Positions 25,443-33,009 of a DNA stretch of 36,392 bases are shown piece after piece (positions within the stretch are counted from its first letter, which is position 1; every line of letters begins with the position of its first letter). The notes below the pieces were generated by a model, which ran no database searches, was not told the DNA's origin, and saw only the letters and a program-made list of their open reading frames with translations. Origin of the DNA: Actinomycetes bacterium (GTDB lineage: Bacteria; Actinomycetota; Acidimicrobiia; Spongiisociales; UBA5794); NCBI GenBank assembly GCA_023336875.1, contig JAMBLH010000087.1, forward strand, positions 1 through 36,392, given 5' to 3'. Both the position numbers and the translations under genes were made by a program.

Positions 25443-25766
25443 ATGGATGTTTGCTGTGAACCGGTGTGTTGCGCACCCCTATCTGAAATTGACGCTGATG
25501 TGATGGCGTCACGGCTCAAGGCCCTCGCAGATCCAACGAGACTCCGACTTTTCAGCCTCATTGCCTCGACTCCCAGGGCCTGTGCGTGTGATTTGACTGA
25601 GCCGCTCGGCGTGAGCCAGCCAACCGTGAGCCACCACCTCAAGGTCCTGACGAACGCAGGATTGCTGAAGAGGGAGCAGCATGGGCGTTGGGCCTACTTC
25701 TCGGTGTCATCCGATGCGCTTGGAGAGCTCAGCGGCTTCCTCGATCCCATGGCCGCACGCGTCTGA
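25443..25766 (+). CDS. ArsR/SmtB-family metalloregulator with Cys-rich N-terminus
   Basis: 107-residue winged-helix repressor. The recognition region is CDLTEPLGVSQPTVSHHLKVLTNAGLLKREQHGRWAYFSV, near-identical in layout to ArsR proteins. Cysteines occur at the N-terminus as CC-EPV-CC followed by CA (residues 4–5, 8–9 and 10–11) and as ACACDL at the start of the DNA-binding helix region. C-x-C-D-L is the thiol site for As(III)/Sb(III) in ArsR and of Cd/Pb in CadC-like proteins, where N-terminal cysteines join in. No resistance gene (arsenate reductase, efflux pump) is adjacent. The divergent neighbour is the GNAT–synthetase gene, 141 bases away. The metal specificity is inferred. Confidence 0.92.
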   Translation: MDVCCEPVCCAPLSEIDADVMASRLKALADPTRLRLFSLIASTPRACACDLTEPLGVSQPTVSHHLKVLTNAGLLKREQHGRWAYFSVSSDALGELSGFLDPMAARV

Positions 25767-25767
25767 C

Positions 25768-25780
25768 AGGCGTTGCGCCT
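25768..25780. terminator. Short hairpin after the arsR-type gene
   Basis: AGGCG-TTG-CGCCT is a perfect 5-pair stem with a 3-base loop starting two bases after the stop codon and before the converging GGDEF–EAL stop. There is no T-tract, so a termination role is uncertain. Confidence 0.3.
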
Positions 25781-25791
25781 CGACTCGCGGA

Positions 25792-27309
25792 CTAGCGGCT
25801 GTCTGCTTCCTGGACACCTTTGGCAAATACGAGAGTTTCGTTGTAGCTCTCGACGAACTCCATCACCCTCTCGGGACGGAGTGGACGGGCAACAAGGTAT
25901 CCCTGCACCCGCGTGCACCCGAGCATGCGTATCGTCGATAGCTCCTCAGGAGTTTCGACGCCTTCGGCGATGACGCCGAGATCGAAGCTCCGCGCAATGG
26001 CGACGATCGCTTCGACGATCGCCCGAGACTCTGCCCGTGTGTGTGCGTCTCTGACGAAGGACTGATCGATCTTCAGCGCGTGAATTGACAACGCCTGGAG
26101 TTGCCGGAGCGAGGAGTATCCGGTACCAAAATCGTCGATCGACACCTTGACGCCCATATCGGCAAGACGTTCGAGCGCCCGCTCCGTCCGTTCAGCCTCG
26201 TGCGTGATAGTTCGCTCGGTGACCTCAATCTCGAAATGTCTGGGATCCAGATTCGCTGCGGCCAGCGCAACTGCGATGGACTCAACAAGATTCGCGTCCC
26301 TGAACAGCCTCTCGGAAGCGTTCACCGCAACCCGCATCGGACGCATTCCTTCATCGAGCCAACCCGCCATGTCGTGGCAAGCCTCGTCGAAGAGCCACTT
26401 GCTCATCGGGACGATCAGGTCGGATTCCTCTGCCAATGGGATGAACTCGCCTGGCATGAGCAGTCCATGGACCGGATGCTCCCACCGTATGAGGGCCTCG
26501 ATCCCAATAACCGTGCCCCTGGCGAGGTCGACCTTTGGTTGGTATTCGATTCTGAGCTGACCACCATCGTGAATCGCGGCCCTGAGGTCGTCCATGAGCG
26601 CGATTCGCTCCGATGTGCGGTCCCTGAGTGACTTGGTGAAATACTGGTAGGTGTTCTTTCCAGCGGCCTTGGATTGGTACATGGCGGTATCTGCACCCTT
26701 GACGAGATCTTCGTAGGAGTCGCCATCGAGCGGATACACCGCAATACCGATTGACGCCGTGACAACAAGCTCCCTGTCACCGATCTGGTATGGCGTACCG
26801 ATTGCCTTGAGGATCTTGGTTGCAACCTGGCCCGCATCCTCAACACGCTGCCCACCCTCGAGTATCACTGTGAACTCGTCGCCTCCGAGTCGGGCAACGG
26901 TATCGGACTCGCGAAGACACTCGACGAGACGGGCGGCGATCTGTCGGAGCATCTCATCGCCCACGGAGTGGCCGAATCGGTCGTTGATGTCCTTGAACCC
27001 ATCGATGTCCAGGAACATCACCGTGACGAGACCGCCGTCCCTCCTAGCTCGAACGAGGGCACTCGAGAGCCTGTCGCGAAAGAGGGCACGATTGATCAGA
27101 CCCGTCAGATGGTCATACTGGGCAAGGTAGCCGAGCGACCTATCCGGTCGATTTCTGAGGAAGAGCCATATCGCAAGCCCAAGGAGGCCAATGAGTATGA
27201 CCATTCCCGCGGCGAGCAAGAGCGTCATGTCCTGATTCCGATAGATGACATCATTGATCTCATCGGCATCTGGGGGCAAAAAATGAAGCGCTAGATGACC
27301 TGGGTCCAT
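25792..27309 (-). CDS. Membrane GGDEF–EAL c-di-GMP enzyme
   Basis: 505 residues: about 27 residues outside, one membrane helix (about 28–52), a short linker, then a diguanylate cyclase domain with intact RLGGDEF and an upstream RESD that fits the inhibitory RxxD I-site, and a phosphodiesterase domain with intact EAL (GIEALIRW), EVTERT, DDFGTGYSSL, LKIDQSF and EGVET motifs. Both active sites look functional, so it could make or break c-di-GMP. No separate sensor domain is visible; the outer part is very short. The start is uncertain: ATG at 27309 lacks a Shine-Dalgarno, and an ATG at 27228 would begin just at the helix. Confidence 0.92.
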   Translation of the reverse strand: MDPGHLALHFLPPDADEINDVIYRNQDMTLLLAAGMVILIGLLGLAIWLFLRNRPDRSLGYLAQYDHLTGLINRALFRDRLSSALVRARRDGGLVTVMFLDIDGFKDINDRFGHSVGDEMLRQIAARLVECLRESDTVARLGGDEFTVILEGGQRVEDAGQVATKILKAIGTPYQIGDRELVVTASIGIAVYPLDGDSYEDLVKGADTAMYQSKAAGKNTYQYFTKSLRDRTSERIALMDDLRAAIHDGGQLRIEYQPKVDLARGTVIGIEALIRWEHPVHGLLMPGEFIPLAEESDLIVPMSKWLFDEACHDMAGWLDEGMRPMRVAVNASERLFRDANLVESIAVALAAANLDPRHFEIEVTERTITHEAERTERALERLADMGVKVSIDDFGTGYSSLRQLQALSIHALKIDQSFVRDAHTRAESRAIVEAIVAIARSFDLGVIAEGVETPEELSTIRMLGCTRVQGYLVARPLRPERVMEFVESYNETLVFAKGVQEADSR

Positions 27310-27356
27310 CTATTCGGTACGCTGAACCTCACCAGCGGAATCGTTCGGAGGATCGC

Positions 27357-27593
27357 ATGTCTTTCTGGCAGCTGACATTTGTACTTCTCATATATATTCC
27401 GATCGTCCTGCTCTGGATATTTTCCCTCATGAATCTGGCGGGACGCAAGGATCTCTCAGGCCTGGCGAAGGGGTTGTGGGCTGTCGCAATAGTGTTTCTC
27501 CCCCTGATCGGGATGATCGTGTACTTCGCCACGATCCCTGAGCCTGAGTCCCCCGACCCGAAGCCAGAACCCACCGAGGATGGCGATGGCTGA
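27357..27593 (+). CDS. Small PLDc_N-type membrane protein
   Basis: 78 residues with two hydrophobic helices (about 5–27 and 42–62) joined by LAGRKDLSGLAKGLW, and an acidic Pro-rich tail (PEPESPDPKPEPTEDGDG). This matches the PLDc_N family, named after the N-terminus of cardiolipin synthases but also found alone in actinomycetes, where its role is unknown. The ATG has GGAGGA 4 bases upstream. TACGCT at 27318–27323 may be the -10 box. Its end overlaps the next gene by 8 bases. Confidence 0.8.
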   Translation: MSFWQLTFVLLIYIPIVLLWIFSLMNLAGRKDLSGLAKGLWAVAIVFLPLIGMIVYFATIPEPESPDPKPEPTEDGDG

Positions 27594-27930
27594 GCAGACC
27601 ATCCGAGTACTGATGACGGTCGGCATTGCCGCATCCCTTGTTCTCATCTGGATCGTGGCTTACGTTGATTTGGCGCGACGCAAAGACCTATCGATCATAA
27701 GGAAGGTCGTATGGGCGGTGATCATGTTCTTCGGGGCCTATATCGGAATAGCGGCCTATTTCATCCTCCGGCCTGTCCCAGAGGTGATGGGGAAAGGCCT
27801 CCACCACACGACACCGGAGTCCTCAGAGATCGTGAACGCGCTCGAAACCCTGCACGAGGATCATGCAGACGGATCCATCTCCGACGCCGATTACCTGGAG
27901 CAAAAACGCAGCCTGCTCGGCCTTACCTGA
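27586..27930 (+). CDS. PLDc_N membrane protein with SHOCT-like tail
   Basis: 114 residues from the ATG at 27586. The ATG six bases earlier is within the GAGGA ribosome site, so the later one is better spaced. Two membrane helices (about 6–28 and 39–62) flank YVDLARRKDLSIIRKVVWA, closely related to the preceding small protein, so the pair probably arose by duplication. The C-terminus SSEIVNALETLHEDHADGSISDADYLEQKRSLLG fits the SHOCT domain, a short helical tail often found on membrane proteins. Coupled to the upstream gene by an 8-base overlap. Role unknown. Confidence 0.8.
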   Translation: MAEQTIRVLMTVGIAASLVLIWIVAYVDLARRKDLSIIRKVVWAVIMFFGAYIGIAAYFILRPVPEVMGKGLHHTTPESSEIVNALETLHEDHADGSISDADYLEQKRSLLGLT

Positions 27931-27937
27931 GGTCGCG

Positions 27938-28129
27938 TCAACCGTCCTTGTGTGGTCGATTTGCCTCGGTCAACGGTGCCAAAGCATCCATCGAGATGAT
28001 GCTCGTATGGCCGTCGTCCCATTGGACCTCGGCGCGTCCCCTATCGAGAGACGCGACGACCTTGCCTGTCGCGGGCGTCTGCCCAACTTTCTTCGTGAGT
28101 CGTTCTACACGGGTTCCCTTGCGAAACAT
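27938..28129 (-). CDS. 63-residue SH3-like (DUF1918-like) protein
   Basis: Starts at the ATG at 28129, which has AGGAGG 6 bases upstream, the best Shine-Dalgarno in the window. A longer frame upstream of it has no such support. The sequence FRKGTRVERLTKKVGQTPATGKVVASLDRGRAEVQWDDGHTSII reads as a small beta-barrel; the TGKV and VQWDDGHTS stretches resemble DUF1918-type small actinomycete proteins, but I would not claim membership. A promoter candidate is GATAAT (28153–28148) with TTCCGG 17 bases upstream. It ends 7 bases from the converging PLDc_N gene. Function unknown. Confidence 0.75.
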   Translation of the reverse strand: MFRKGTRVERLTKKVGQTPATGKVVASLDRGRAEVQWDDGHTSIISMDALAPLTEANRPHKDG

Positions 28130-28190
28130 GACTGACCTCCTGGTCGTATTATCGCACCCAAGGCAACCCTCCGGAATCGAGATGGCCTGA

Positions 28191-28838
28191 ATCCACGGGA
28201 TAGCACTGGCGCCAGCCTCGAGCGGAAACAAAGGGGACGCCGCCGACCAACCCGCGTCCACGACAACGGCTCTGGCGTCCGCTGAACTTCTTCGTACCGC
28301 CTTCAACCAGGGCGACTTCGAGACGTATCGATCTCTGTTTGCACCCGGCGCAGCGGTGGGAGTAGCACCAGTAGCGTGGGACTTCCTGGTCGGCCTCGAG
28401 CTGGAACCACTCGGGGCGGACCCCAGCGTCAGCCCGGCTTCGTTTGGGCTGTAGCTCGAGGGTGAGTGCACCGAGGACAACCCATCGCTGGTGAGTTGCA
28501 CCTGGACCCAGCGGGGCGGCATGTTCGAACGGGTCGGGATCGACATGACCTCGAACGTGACCCTGTACTTCGATGTGGACGGTGTGATCTACAACCTGGT
28601 CGTACAACTCCCTGCGGCGCAGGGCGTGTCTGCGAACGATTCAGGCTTCTACGCCATCTTTGGTGCATGGCTCAGGGACGCCCACCCCGACGTATTCGCG
28701 GCAACATACACGACACCTGCGGAGATCCCGCGACGGCTGGACCGTGACCACATCGACAAGCTGGAGTTACGCGCTCAATGGGCAGCGGTACTCGACGAGT
28801 TCCTGGCACAATCAGCCACCTACCCACTCAACGAATGA
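28191..28838 (+). pseudogene. Broken NTF2/SnoaL-like secreted protein gene
   Basis: One frame reads ALASAELLRTAFNQGDFETYRSLFAPGAAV..., stops at TAG (28452–28454), then continues in the same frame with CTEDNPSLVSCTWTQRGGMFERVGIDMTSN... to ...FGAWLRDAHPDVFAA and a stop at 28838. The two halves together look like one NTF2-like domain of the kind common in actinomycetes, where the cysteines near the middle and the HPD motif are conserved. The 5' end also lacks a start: the frame opens after TGA at 28188, and no ATG or GTG with a ribosome site precedes the coding-like part. A single nonsense change plus 5' decay explains this. Translation of the 3' half alone from GTG 28491 or ATG 28521 is possible but would give half a domain. 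Confidence 0.6.
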
Positions 28839-28994
28839 GAGTCGCTTGGGGTGATACCGAGTGGTTTCTCGTGATCGGCCGGATCGGGCCTGTTCTACAA
28901 CCTGCACAGCAACGAGAGGGCATACGGGTCCTTCGGATTGAGCTGTACAGGTGAATGAGGCAACAACCCGTCGTCGTACTTGGGTCTGGTTCTG
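28839..28994. other. Non-coding gap between convergent genes
   Basis: 156 bases between the broken NTF2-like gene and the converging lipoprotein gene. I see no open frame with a start signal, no RNA gene and no hairpin with a T-tract. It is the longest convergent gap in the window, which fits decay around the pseudogene. Confidence 0.6.
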
Positions 28995-29648
28995 CTACTC
29001 AGCGGCGCAGGTGACGGTGAAGGTCCCGTCTGCAACGACCAAGTCGCCGTTCCCGGCGCTGAACTGGTAGACAGACTCCTGCTCGAAGAACATTGCAGAG
29101 CCTGAAGCGGTGGTGCCGTCGATCGAGAAGCTGGTGACGCCCAGACCGGCCGGTAGATCAGGGTACTGTTCGTAAATGGTCTCGTCGGCGATCCACTCTG
29201 CATCGCTGCCGACTGCCAACTTCACCCTGACCGTTGGTGGATCGGTGACGTCGCCTCCTGGCAGCATCACAATCAAAGTATCGGCTGGGATTGAAATGTC
29301 CGCAGTCCCGCTCGTCAGAATCGCGACGAATCCGCCAAAGAAGTCTGCGTCACAGTTTGCTATTAGATGGCCCTCGGGGAGTGCGAATTCCCACGTCTCG
29401 TCTCCAATGGTAACCGTCGCGGTCCCGCCCGCCGTGTCGAAGTGGTCGCCGATGCTGCCGACGGTAGAGACCGTCTGGTCATCGGATCCAGCATCTGGCA
29501 CATCCGCTGGGTCGGCGGCCTGATCTGATGATGGTGAGGTACTTGACGATGCTGCGGTATCGCTCGACGATTCGTCGCTGGTTCCCCCGCACGCCGCAAG
29601 CACCAGGGCAATCAGACCCACCATGATGAGTACGTGAGGACGCTGCAT
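28995..29648 (-). CDS. Hypothetical lipoprotein
   Basis: 217 residues from the ATG at 29648, with GGAGG 8 bases upstream; an earlier ATG at 29696 would put an uncharged-poor extension before the signal peptide and is rejected. The signal is MQRPHVLIMVGLIALVLAAC with Cys20 in a canonical LAAC lipobox, followed by a Ser/Thr/Asp-rich linker (about 22–65). The mature domain (about 70–217) is mostly predicted beta strand, with Cys in LIANCDADFFGG and a second in FTVTCAAE at the very end, which could form a disulfide. I do not recognise the family. The promoter is well formed (next entry). Confidence 0.8.
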   Translation of the reverse strand: MQRPHVLIMVGLIALVLAACGGTSDESSSDTAASSSTSPSSDQAADPADVPDAGSDDQTVSTVGSIGDHFDTAGGTATVTIGDETWEFALPEGHLIANCDADFFGGFVAILTSGTADISIPADTLIVMLPGGDVTDPPTVRVKLAVGSDAEWIADETIYEQYPDLPAGLGVTSFSIDGTTASGSAMFFEQESVYQFSAGNGDLVVADGTFTVTCAAE

Positions 29649-29677
29649 GTCGTTTGCCTCCGGGCGTTGGGATTCCG

Positions 29678-29706
29678 AGCCTACGCATCGGATCACCGTG
29701 GCGCAA
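29678..29706 (-). promoter_or_regulatory. Promoter of the hypothetical lipoprotein gene
   Basis: On the minus strand TTGCGC (29706–29701), a 17-base spacer and TAGGCT (29683–29678) form a sigma-70-type promoter. A start near 29671 gives a leader of about 23 bases with the GGAGG ribosome site. Confidence 0.5.
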
Positions 29707-29825
29707 CGGGCTCATCAACGAATCACCCACAACCGGCATGGGGCGGGTACTCAGCACCGTGTTATGACACGATCTGGCACCGCCTCGATCACGCCGAGTT
29801 GCGGTCCTCGGTTGGTACAACAGCG

Positions 29826-29909
29826 TGCCCGGGACAGGATTTGAACCTGTACATCCTTTCGGATAGCGGATTTTAAGTCCGCCGCGTCTGCCGATTTCGC
29901 CACCCGGGC
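29826..29909 (-). tRNA. tRNA-Leu (anticodon UAA)
   Basis: 84 bases. The acceptor stem GCCCGGG (29909–29903) pairs with CCCGGGC (29833–29827), with A as discriminator at 29826. The anticodon stem GCGGA/TCCGC encloses CTTAAAA, so the anticodon is TAA, reading UUA. A long variable arm (ATCC-GAAA-GGAT) marks a class II leucine tRNA, and the T arm ACAGG-TTCAAAT-CCTGT is normal. CCA is not encoded. The heptad tandem repeat just upstream lies where the promoter should be. Confidence 0.96.
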
Positions 29910-29919
29910 GTGTTGGATG

Positions 29920-29947
29920 GACGCTAGACGCTAGACGGTAGACGACC
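29920..29947. repeat. Heptad tandem repeat upstream of tRNA-Leu
   Basis: Four 7-base units in a row: GACGCTA, GACGCTA, GACGGTA, GACGACC. The first two are identical. The last eleven bases, GGTAGACGACC (29937–29947), recur exactly at 35273–35283 in the eno upstream region, and TAGACGG-CAGACGG occurs at 6503–6516, all outside or at the edge of genes. Confidence 0.7.
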
Positions 29948-30028
29948 GATGTTCGATGTCGCTCAACGACACCCTGATTCCTAAACTCGCACCAACACCC
30001 TGTTGCAGTCAAGCCAAGGAGTTCGTCG

Positions 30029-32092
30029 GTGAAAGTCTTCCCTCCCGAAAAGATCCGCAATATTGCACTCGTGGGGCACTCCGGATCGGGTAAGACGACC
30101 CTTGCAGAGGCGCTTCTCTTCCGCGCTGGCGCGATCGATCGTATCGGAACGGTAGAAGCGGGCACCACTGTCACCGACTACGACCCCGAGGAACACGAAC
30201 GGGGTACAACCATCACGATGGCTCTGGCGCCCTTCGAGTGGCGCGGACACAAGATCAACATGATCGATACACCTGGATACGCCGACTACGCAGGAGAGCT
30301 TCACGCAGCGCTCAGGGTCACCGATCTCGCGATCTTCGTCATCGACGCTGTCGAAGGTGTTGAGGTACAAACCGAGTACGCATGGCGAATAGCTGAACAG
30401 CTCAACACACCGCGGATGATTTTCGTGAACAAGCTAGACAAGGAACGAGCGTCCTTCGAGGCAACAGTTACCCAGCTCCGCGATCGGTTCGGTGCGGGAA
30501 TTGCGCCTATCGAGCTGCCGATCGGTGAGGAGGAGGCATTCCACGGTATTGCCGACCTCTTCAGGGACAAGGCCTTCATCTACGATTCCGGTAGCGCCGA
30601 GGCGACAGACATGCCCAAGGAGCTCGTCGACAGGGAGCACGAAGTGCATGACGCTCTTGTCGAGGGAATCGTTGTTGGGGATGACGATCTGCTCGAGCGA
30701 TACCTCGACGGTGATGTGCCTTCGGTTGAGGAACTCGAACACGTCATGGCCGACGGTGTTGCGGCTGGCAGGGTGTTCCCTGTCGTCTGCGGTTCGGCGA
30801 TCGGGCCGATCGCGGTCGACAGACTCGCCGACTTCATCGTGGAACTTGCTCCAGCCCCCGCCGACCGACCGCCTGCAATCGTCACCGTCGGCGATGAACG
30901 AGTGCCCATTGAGAAGGATCCAAGCGGTGAGCCACTCGCATTTGTGTTCAAAACTCTTGCCGATCCCTATGTTGGACAGATCAGCCTCCTCAAAGTCCTG
31001 TCCGGGACGCTGAAGCCCGAAACGCATCTCACGAGCGGCAGATCGGGACAGGATGAGAGGCTCGCCAAAATCGCCACCATGTTTGGCAGCGAAACCACTC
31101 TCGTGCAGGCGGCGCCTGCTGGTGACATCATCGCGGTGGCGAAACTGATCGACACAAAGACCGGTGACACGCTTGCGCCCAAGGACAAACTGGTGGCCGC
31201 CGAACCGATAGATTTCCCTGAGCCTGTCCTCGCAACAGCGCTGGTTGCACGTACGCAATCCGATGACGACAAAATGACCTCAGCCCTGTATCGGATCCTC
31301 GAGGAGGATGCGTCCTTGAGGCTTGAGCGCAACAGCGAGACCCACCAGACACTCCTTTACGGACTCGGCGACAGCCATGTAAACATCGCGATCGAGAAAC
31401 TCAGCCGCAAGTTCGGTGTTGAGGTTGACCAAGAGAAGGTGCGAGTCGCCTACCGCGAGACGATTACCAGACCTGCTGATGCCGAGGGCAAACACAAGAA
31501 GCAGTCGGGAGGCCATGGCCAGTTCGGCGTCTGCCATCTCATCCTGCGCCCGAGGCCACGAGGAGAAGGCTTCGAATTTGTGGACAAGGTCAAGGGAGGT
31601 TCGATCCCGAGGGGGTTCATTCCCGCGGTCGAGAAGGGGATCGTTGAGACGATGCTCGAGGGCGGCATTCACGGGTTCCCCGTTGTAGATATCGAGGTGA
31701 CGGTCGACGATGGCAAGTACCACGCCGTGGATTCGTCAGAGATGGCATTCAAACTTGCAGCGCGAGCAGGGTTCAGAGACGCATTCGACGCCGCCGGTCC
31801 TGTTGTGTTGGAACCGGTCTCGCTTGTCGCCATCACGGTTCCAACCGACTTCCAGGGTGACGTGATGGGTGACATAGCCTCGAGGCGAGGGTCGGTGCAG
31901 GGAACAACGACAGGTACCAACGGCAGTCAGATCGTCGAAGCACTCATCCCCACCAGCGAGATCGTCAGGTACGCAATAGACCTTCGGTCCCTGACCCACG
32001 GGTGGGGCAGATACACGGCAACCTTCGATCACTATCAGGAGTTGCCTTCGCACCTCGTGGACCGCGCAATGGCGGACGCAAGAGCTGAGTGA
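30029..32092 (+). CDS. EF-G2-like translational GTPase
   Basis: 687 residues of the elongation factor G-like (EF-G2/FusA2) group. The GTP site has GHSGSGKTT (16–24), HERGTTIT, DTPGYADY (80–87) and NKLD (134–137). In canonical EF-G the sequence is DTPGHVDF; here the catalytic histidine position is Tyr84, a mark of the EF-G2-like subfamily and probably of changed GTP hydrolysis. The domain II–V regions follow, with SGGHGQFGVCHLILRP, VEKGIVETMLEGG and DIASRRGSVQGTTT typical of EF-G folds. The GTG start has AAGGAG 9 bases upstream. It is not next to rpsL/rpsG/tuf, so it is not the main EF-G. Its cellular role in actinomycetes is not settled. Confidence 0.9.
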   Translation: MKVFPPEKIRNIALVGHSGSGKTTLAEALLFRAGAIDRIGTVEAGTTVTDYDPEEHERGTTITMALAPFEWRGHKINMIDTPGYADYAGELHAALRVTDLAIFVIDAVEGVEVQTEYAWRIAEQLNTPRMIFVNKLDKERASFEATVTQLRDRFGAGIAPIELPIGEEEAFHGIADLFRDKAFIYDSGSAEATDMPKELVDREHEVHDALVEGIVVGDDDLLERYLDGDVPSVEELEHVMADGVAAGRVFPVVCGSAIGPIAVDRLADFIVELAPAPADRPPAIVTVGDERVPIEKDPSGEPLAFVFKTLADPYVGQISLLKVLSGTLKPETHLTSGRSGQDERLAKIATMFGSETTLVQAAPAGDIIAVAKLIDTKTGDTLAPKDKLVAAEPIDFPEPVLATALVARTQSDDDKMTSALYRILEEDASLRLERNSETHQTLLYGLGDSHVNIAIEKLSRKFGVEVDQEKVRVAYRETITRPADAEGKHKKQSGGHGQFGVCHLILRPRPRGEGFEFVDKVKGGSIPRGFIPAVEKGIVETMLEGGIHGFPVVDIEVTVDDGKYHAVDSSEMAFKLAARAGFRDAFDAAGPVVLEPVSLVAITVPTDFQGDVMGDIASRRGSVQGTTTGTNGSQIVEALIPTSEIVRYAIDLRSLTHGWGRYTATFDHYQELPSHLVDRAMADARAE

Positions 32093-32112
32093 CGGACCTC
32101 AGTTGACGGCTA

Positions 32113-33009
32113 TCAGCCTTCGGCGAGAAGCGATGTTGCAACTGCGCTGAGCAGACCGTACTCGCTCACAAGAATGACGTCGGCACCCGCGACGACCGCT
32201 GCCCTATCGACGACGATCGCCCCGGCAAGGATGACAGGGGCACGCCTGGGATCGAGCGATGGGATTGCCGCGGTCTCCTCCACCGTCAGCGCGCTGAGCT
32301 CATCGATCAACTCCTTGGTGTCTGCTCGCGACAACGTGGTGTCATGAACGGCGTCACGGTCATACTGCTCGAGTCCGAGCGAGATGGCAGCGAGACTCGT
32401 GAACGTCCCGGCAGCACCGATGACGGTGCGCGGCGTCCCAGGCAGCTCCACCGTCGAGAACTCAGCGTCGACGTGCGCCGACGCTTCCGAGAGTTGCGTC
32501 GCCGTTGGAGGCCGGTCCGGCAGTCTCCGGTCTGTGAGACGCACCGAACCGATGTCGATGCTTGTCGAGTACAGCGGCTCGGTGACGCCGTACACAAACT
32601 CGGTGGAACCTCCACCAATGTCGATGACAAGAAACGGGGGCTCCCCGCTGCTGTTCGCAGTGGCGCCGCTGAACGCAAGCTCTGCCTCAACATCCCCAGA
32701 GATTATCTGAGGCGTTGTCCCGAGAATCATGCCGATGGCATCCATGAGCTCAAGGCCGTTTGCTGCATCCCGCGAGGCAGACGTGGCAACTGCGCGGGTC
32801 AGCCCGACGTCATGTATTGCCATTGTTTCCTTGTAGAAGTGCATCACGTCCAACGTTGCGGCAACAGTGTCATCCCTGAAACGGCCTGTTGCATCCACAC
32901 CTCGACCAAGAGCCGTGACCGTGGATTCACGGTACAGCTGTGCACCTTCGTCATCGAGTACGAGCAGCCGAACAGAGTTCGATCCGATATCGATCGCCGC
33001 TACGCTCAT
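32113..33009 (-). CDS. ppx: Ppx/GppA-family exopolyphosphatase
   Basis: 298 residues from the ATG at 33009, which overlaps the DUF501 stop as ATGA. An earlier GTG in frame lies inside that gene and is not used. ASKHA-fold phosphatase: phosphate-1 motif AIDIGSNSVRLLV (5–17), TRAVATSASRDA (conserved arginine and serines), and phosphate-2 motif VIDIGGGSTEFVYG. It hydrolyses polyphosphate or pppGpp. The length matches the short actinomycete Ppx forms without C-terminal HD domain. The gene order eno–ftsB–DUF501–ppx is the same as in mycobacteria. Confidence 0.9.
   Translation of the reverse strand: MSVAAIDIGSNSVRLLVLDDEGAQLYRESTVTALGRGVDATGRFRDDTVAATLDVMHFYKETMAIHDVGLTRAVATSASRDAANGLELMDAIGMILGTTPQIISGDVEAELAFSGATANSSGEPPFLVIDIGGGSTEFVYGVTEPLYSTSIDIGSVRLTDRRLPDRPPTATQLSEASAHVDAEFSTVELPGTPRTVIGAAGTFTSLAAISLGLEQYDRDAVHDTTLSRADTKELIDELSALTVEETAAIPSLDPRRAPVILAGAIVVDRAAVVAGADVILVSEYGLLSAVATSLLAEG

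Noticed and set aside
28130..28546. N-terminal extension of the 63-residue protein
   Set aside because: No ribosome site for the longer form, and it is antisense to the NTF2-like coding remains; the inner ATG has AGGAGG.
29479..30174. A minus-strand frame running from the lipoprotein gene through the tRNA into the EF-G2-like gene
   Set aside because: It overlaps a clear tRNA and two real gene starts; cannot be a genuine gene.
30434..31258. A 274-codon frame on the minus strand inside the EF-G2-like gene
   Set aside because: Antisense shadow; no start signal or domain.
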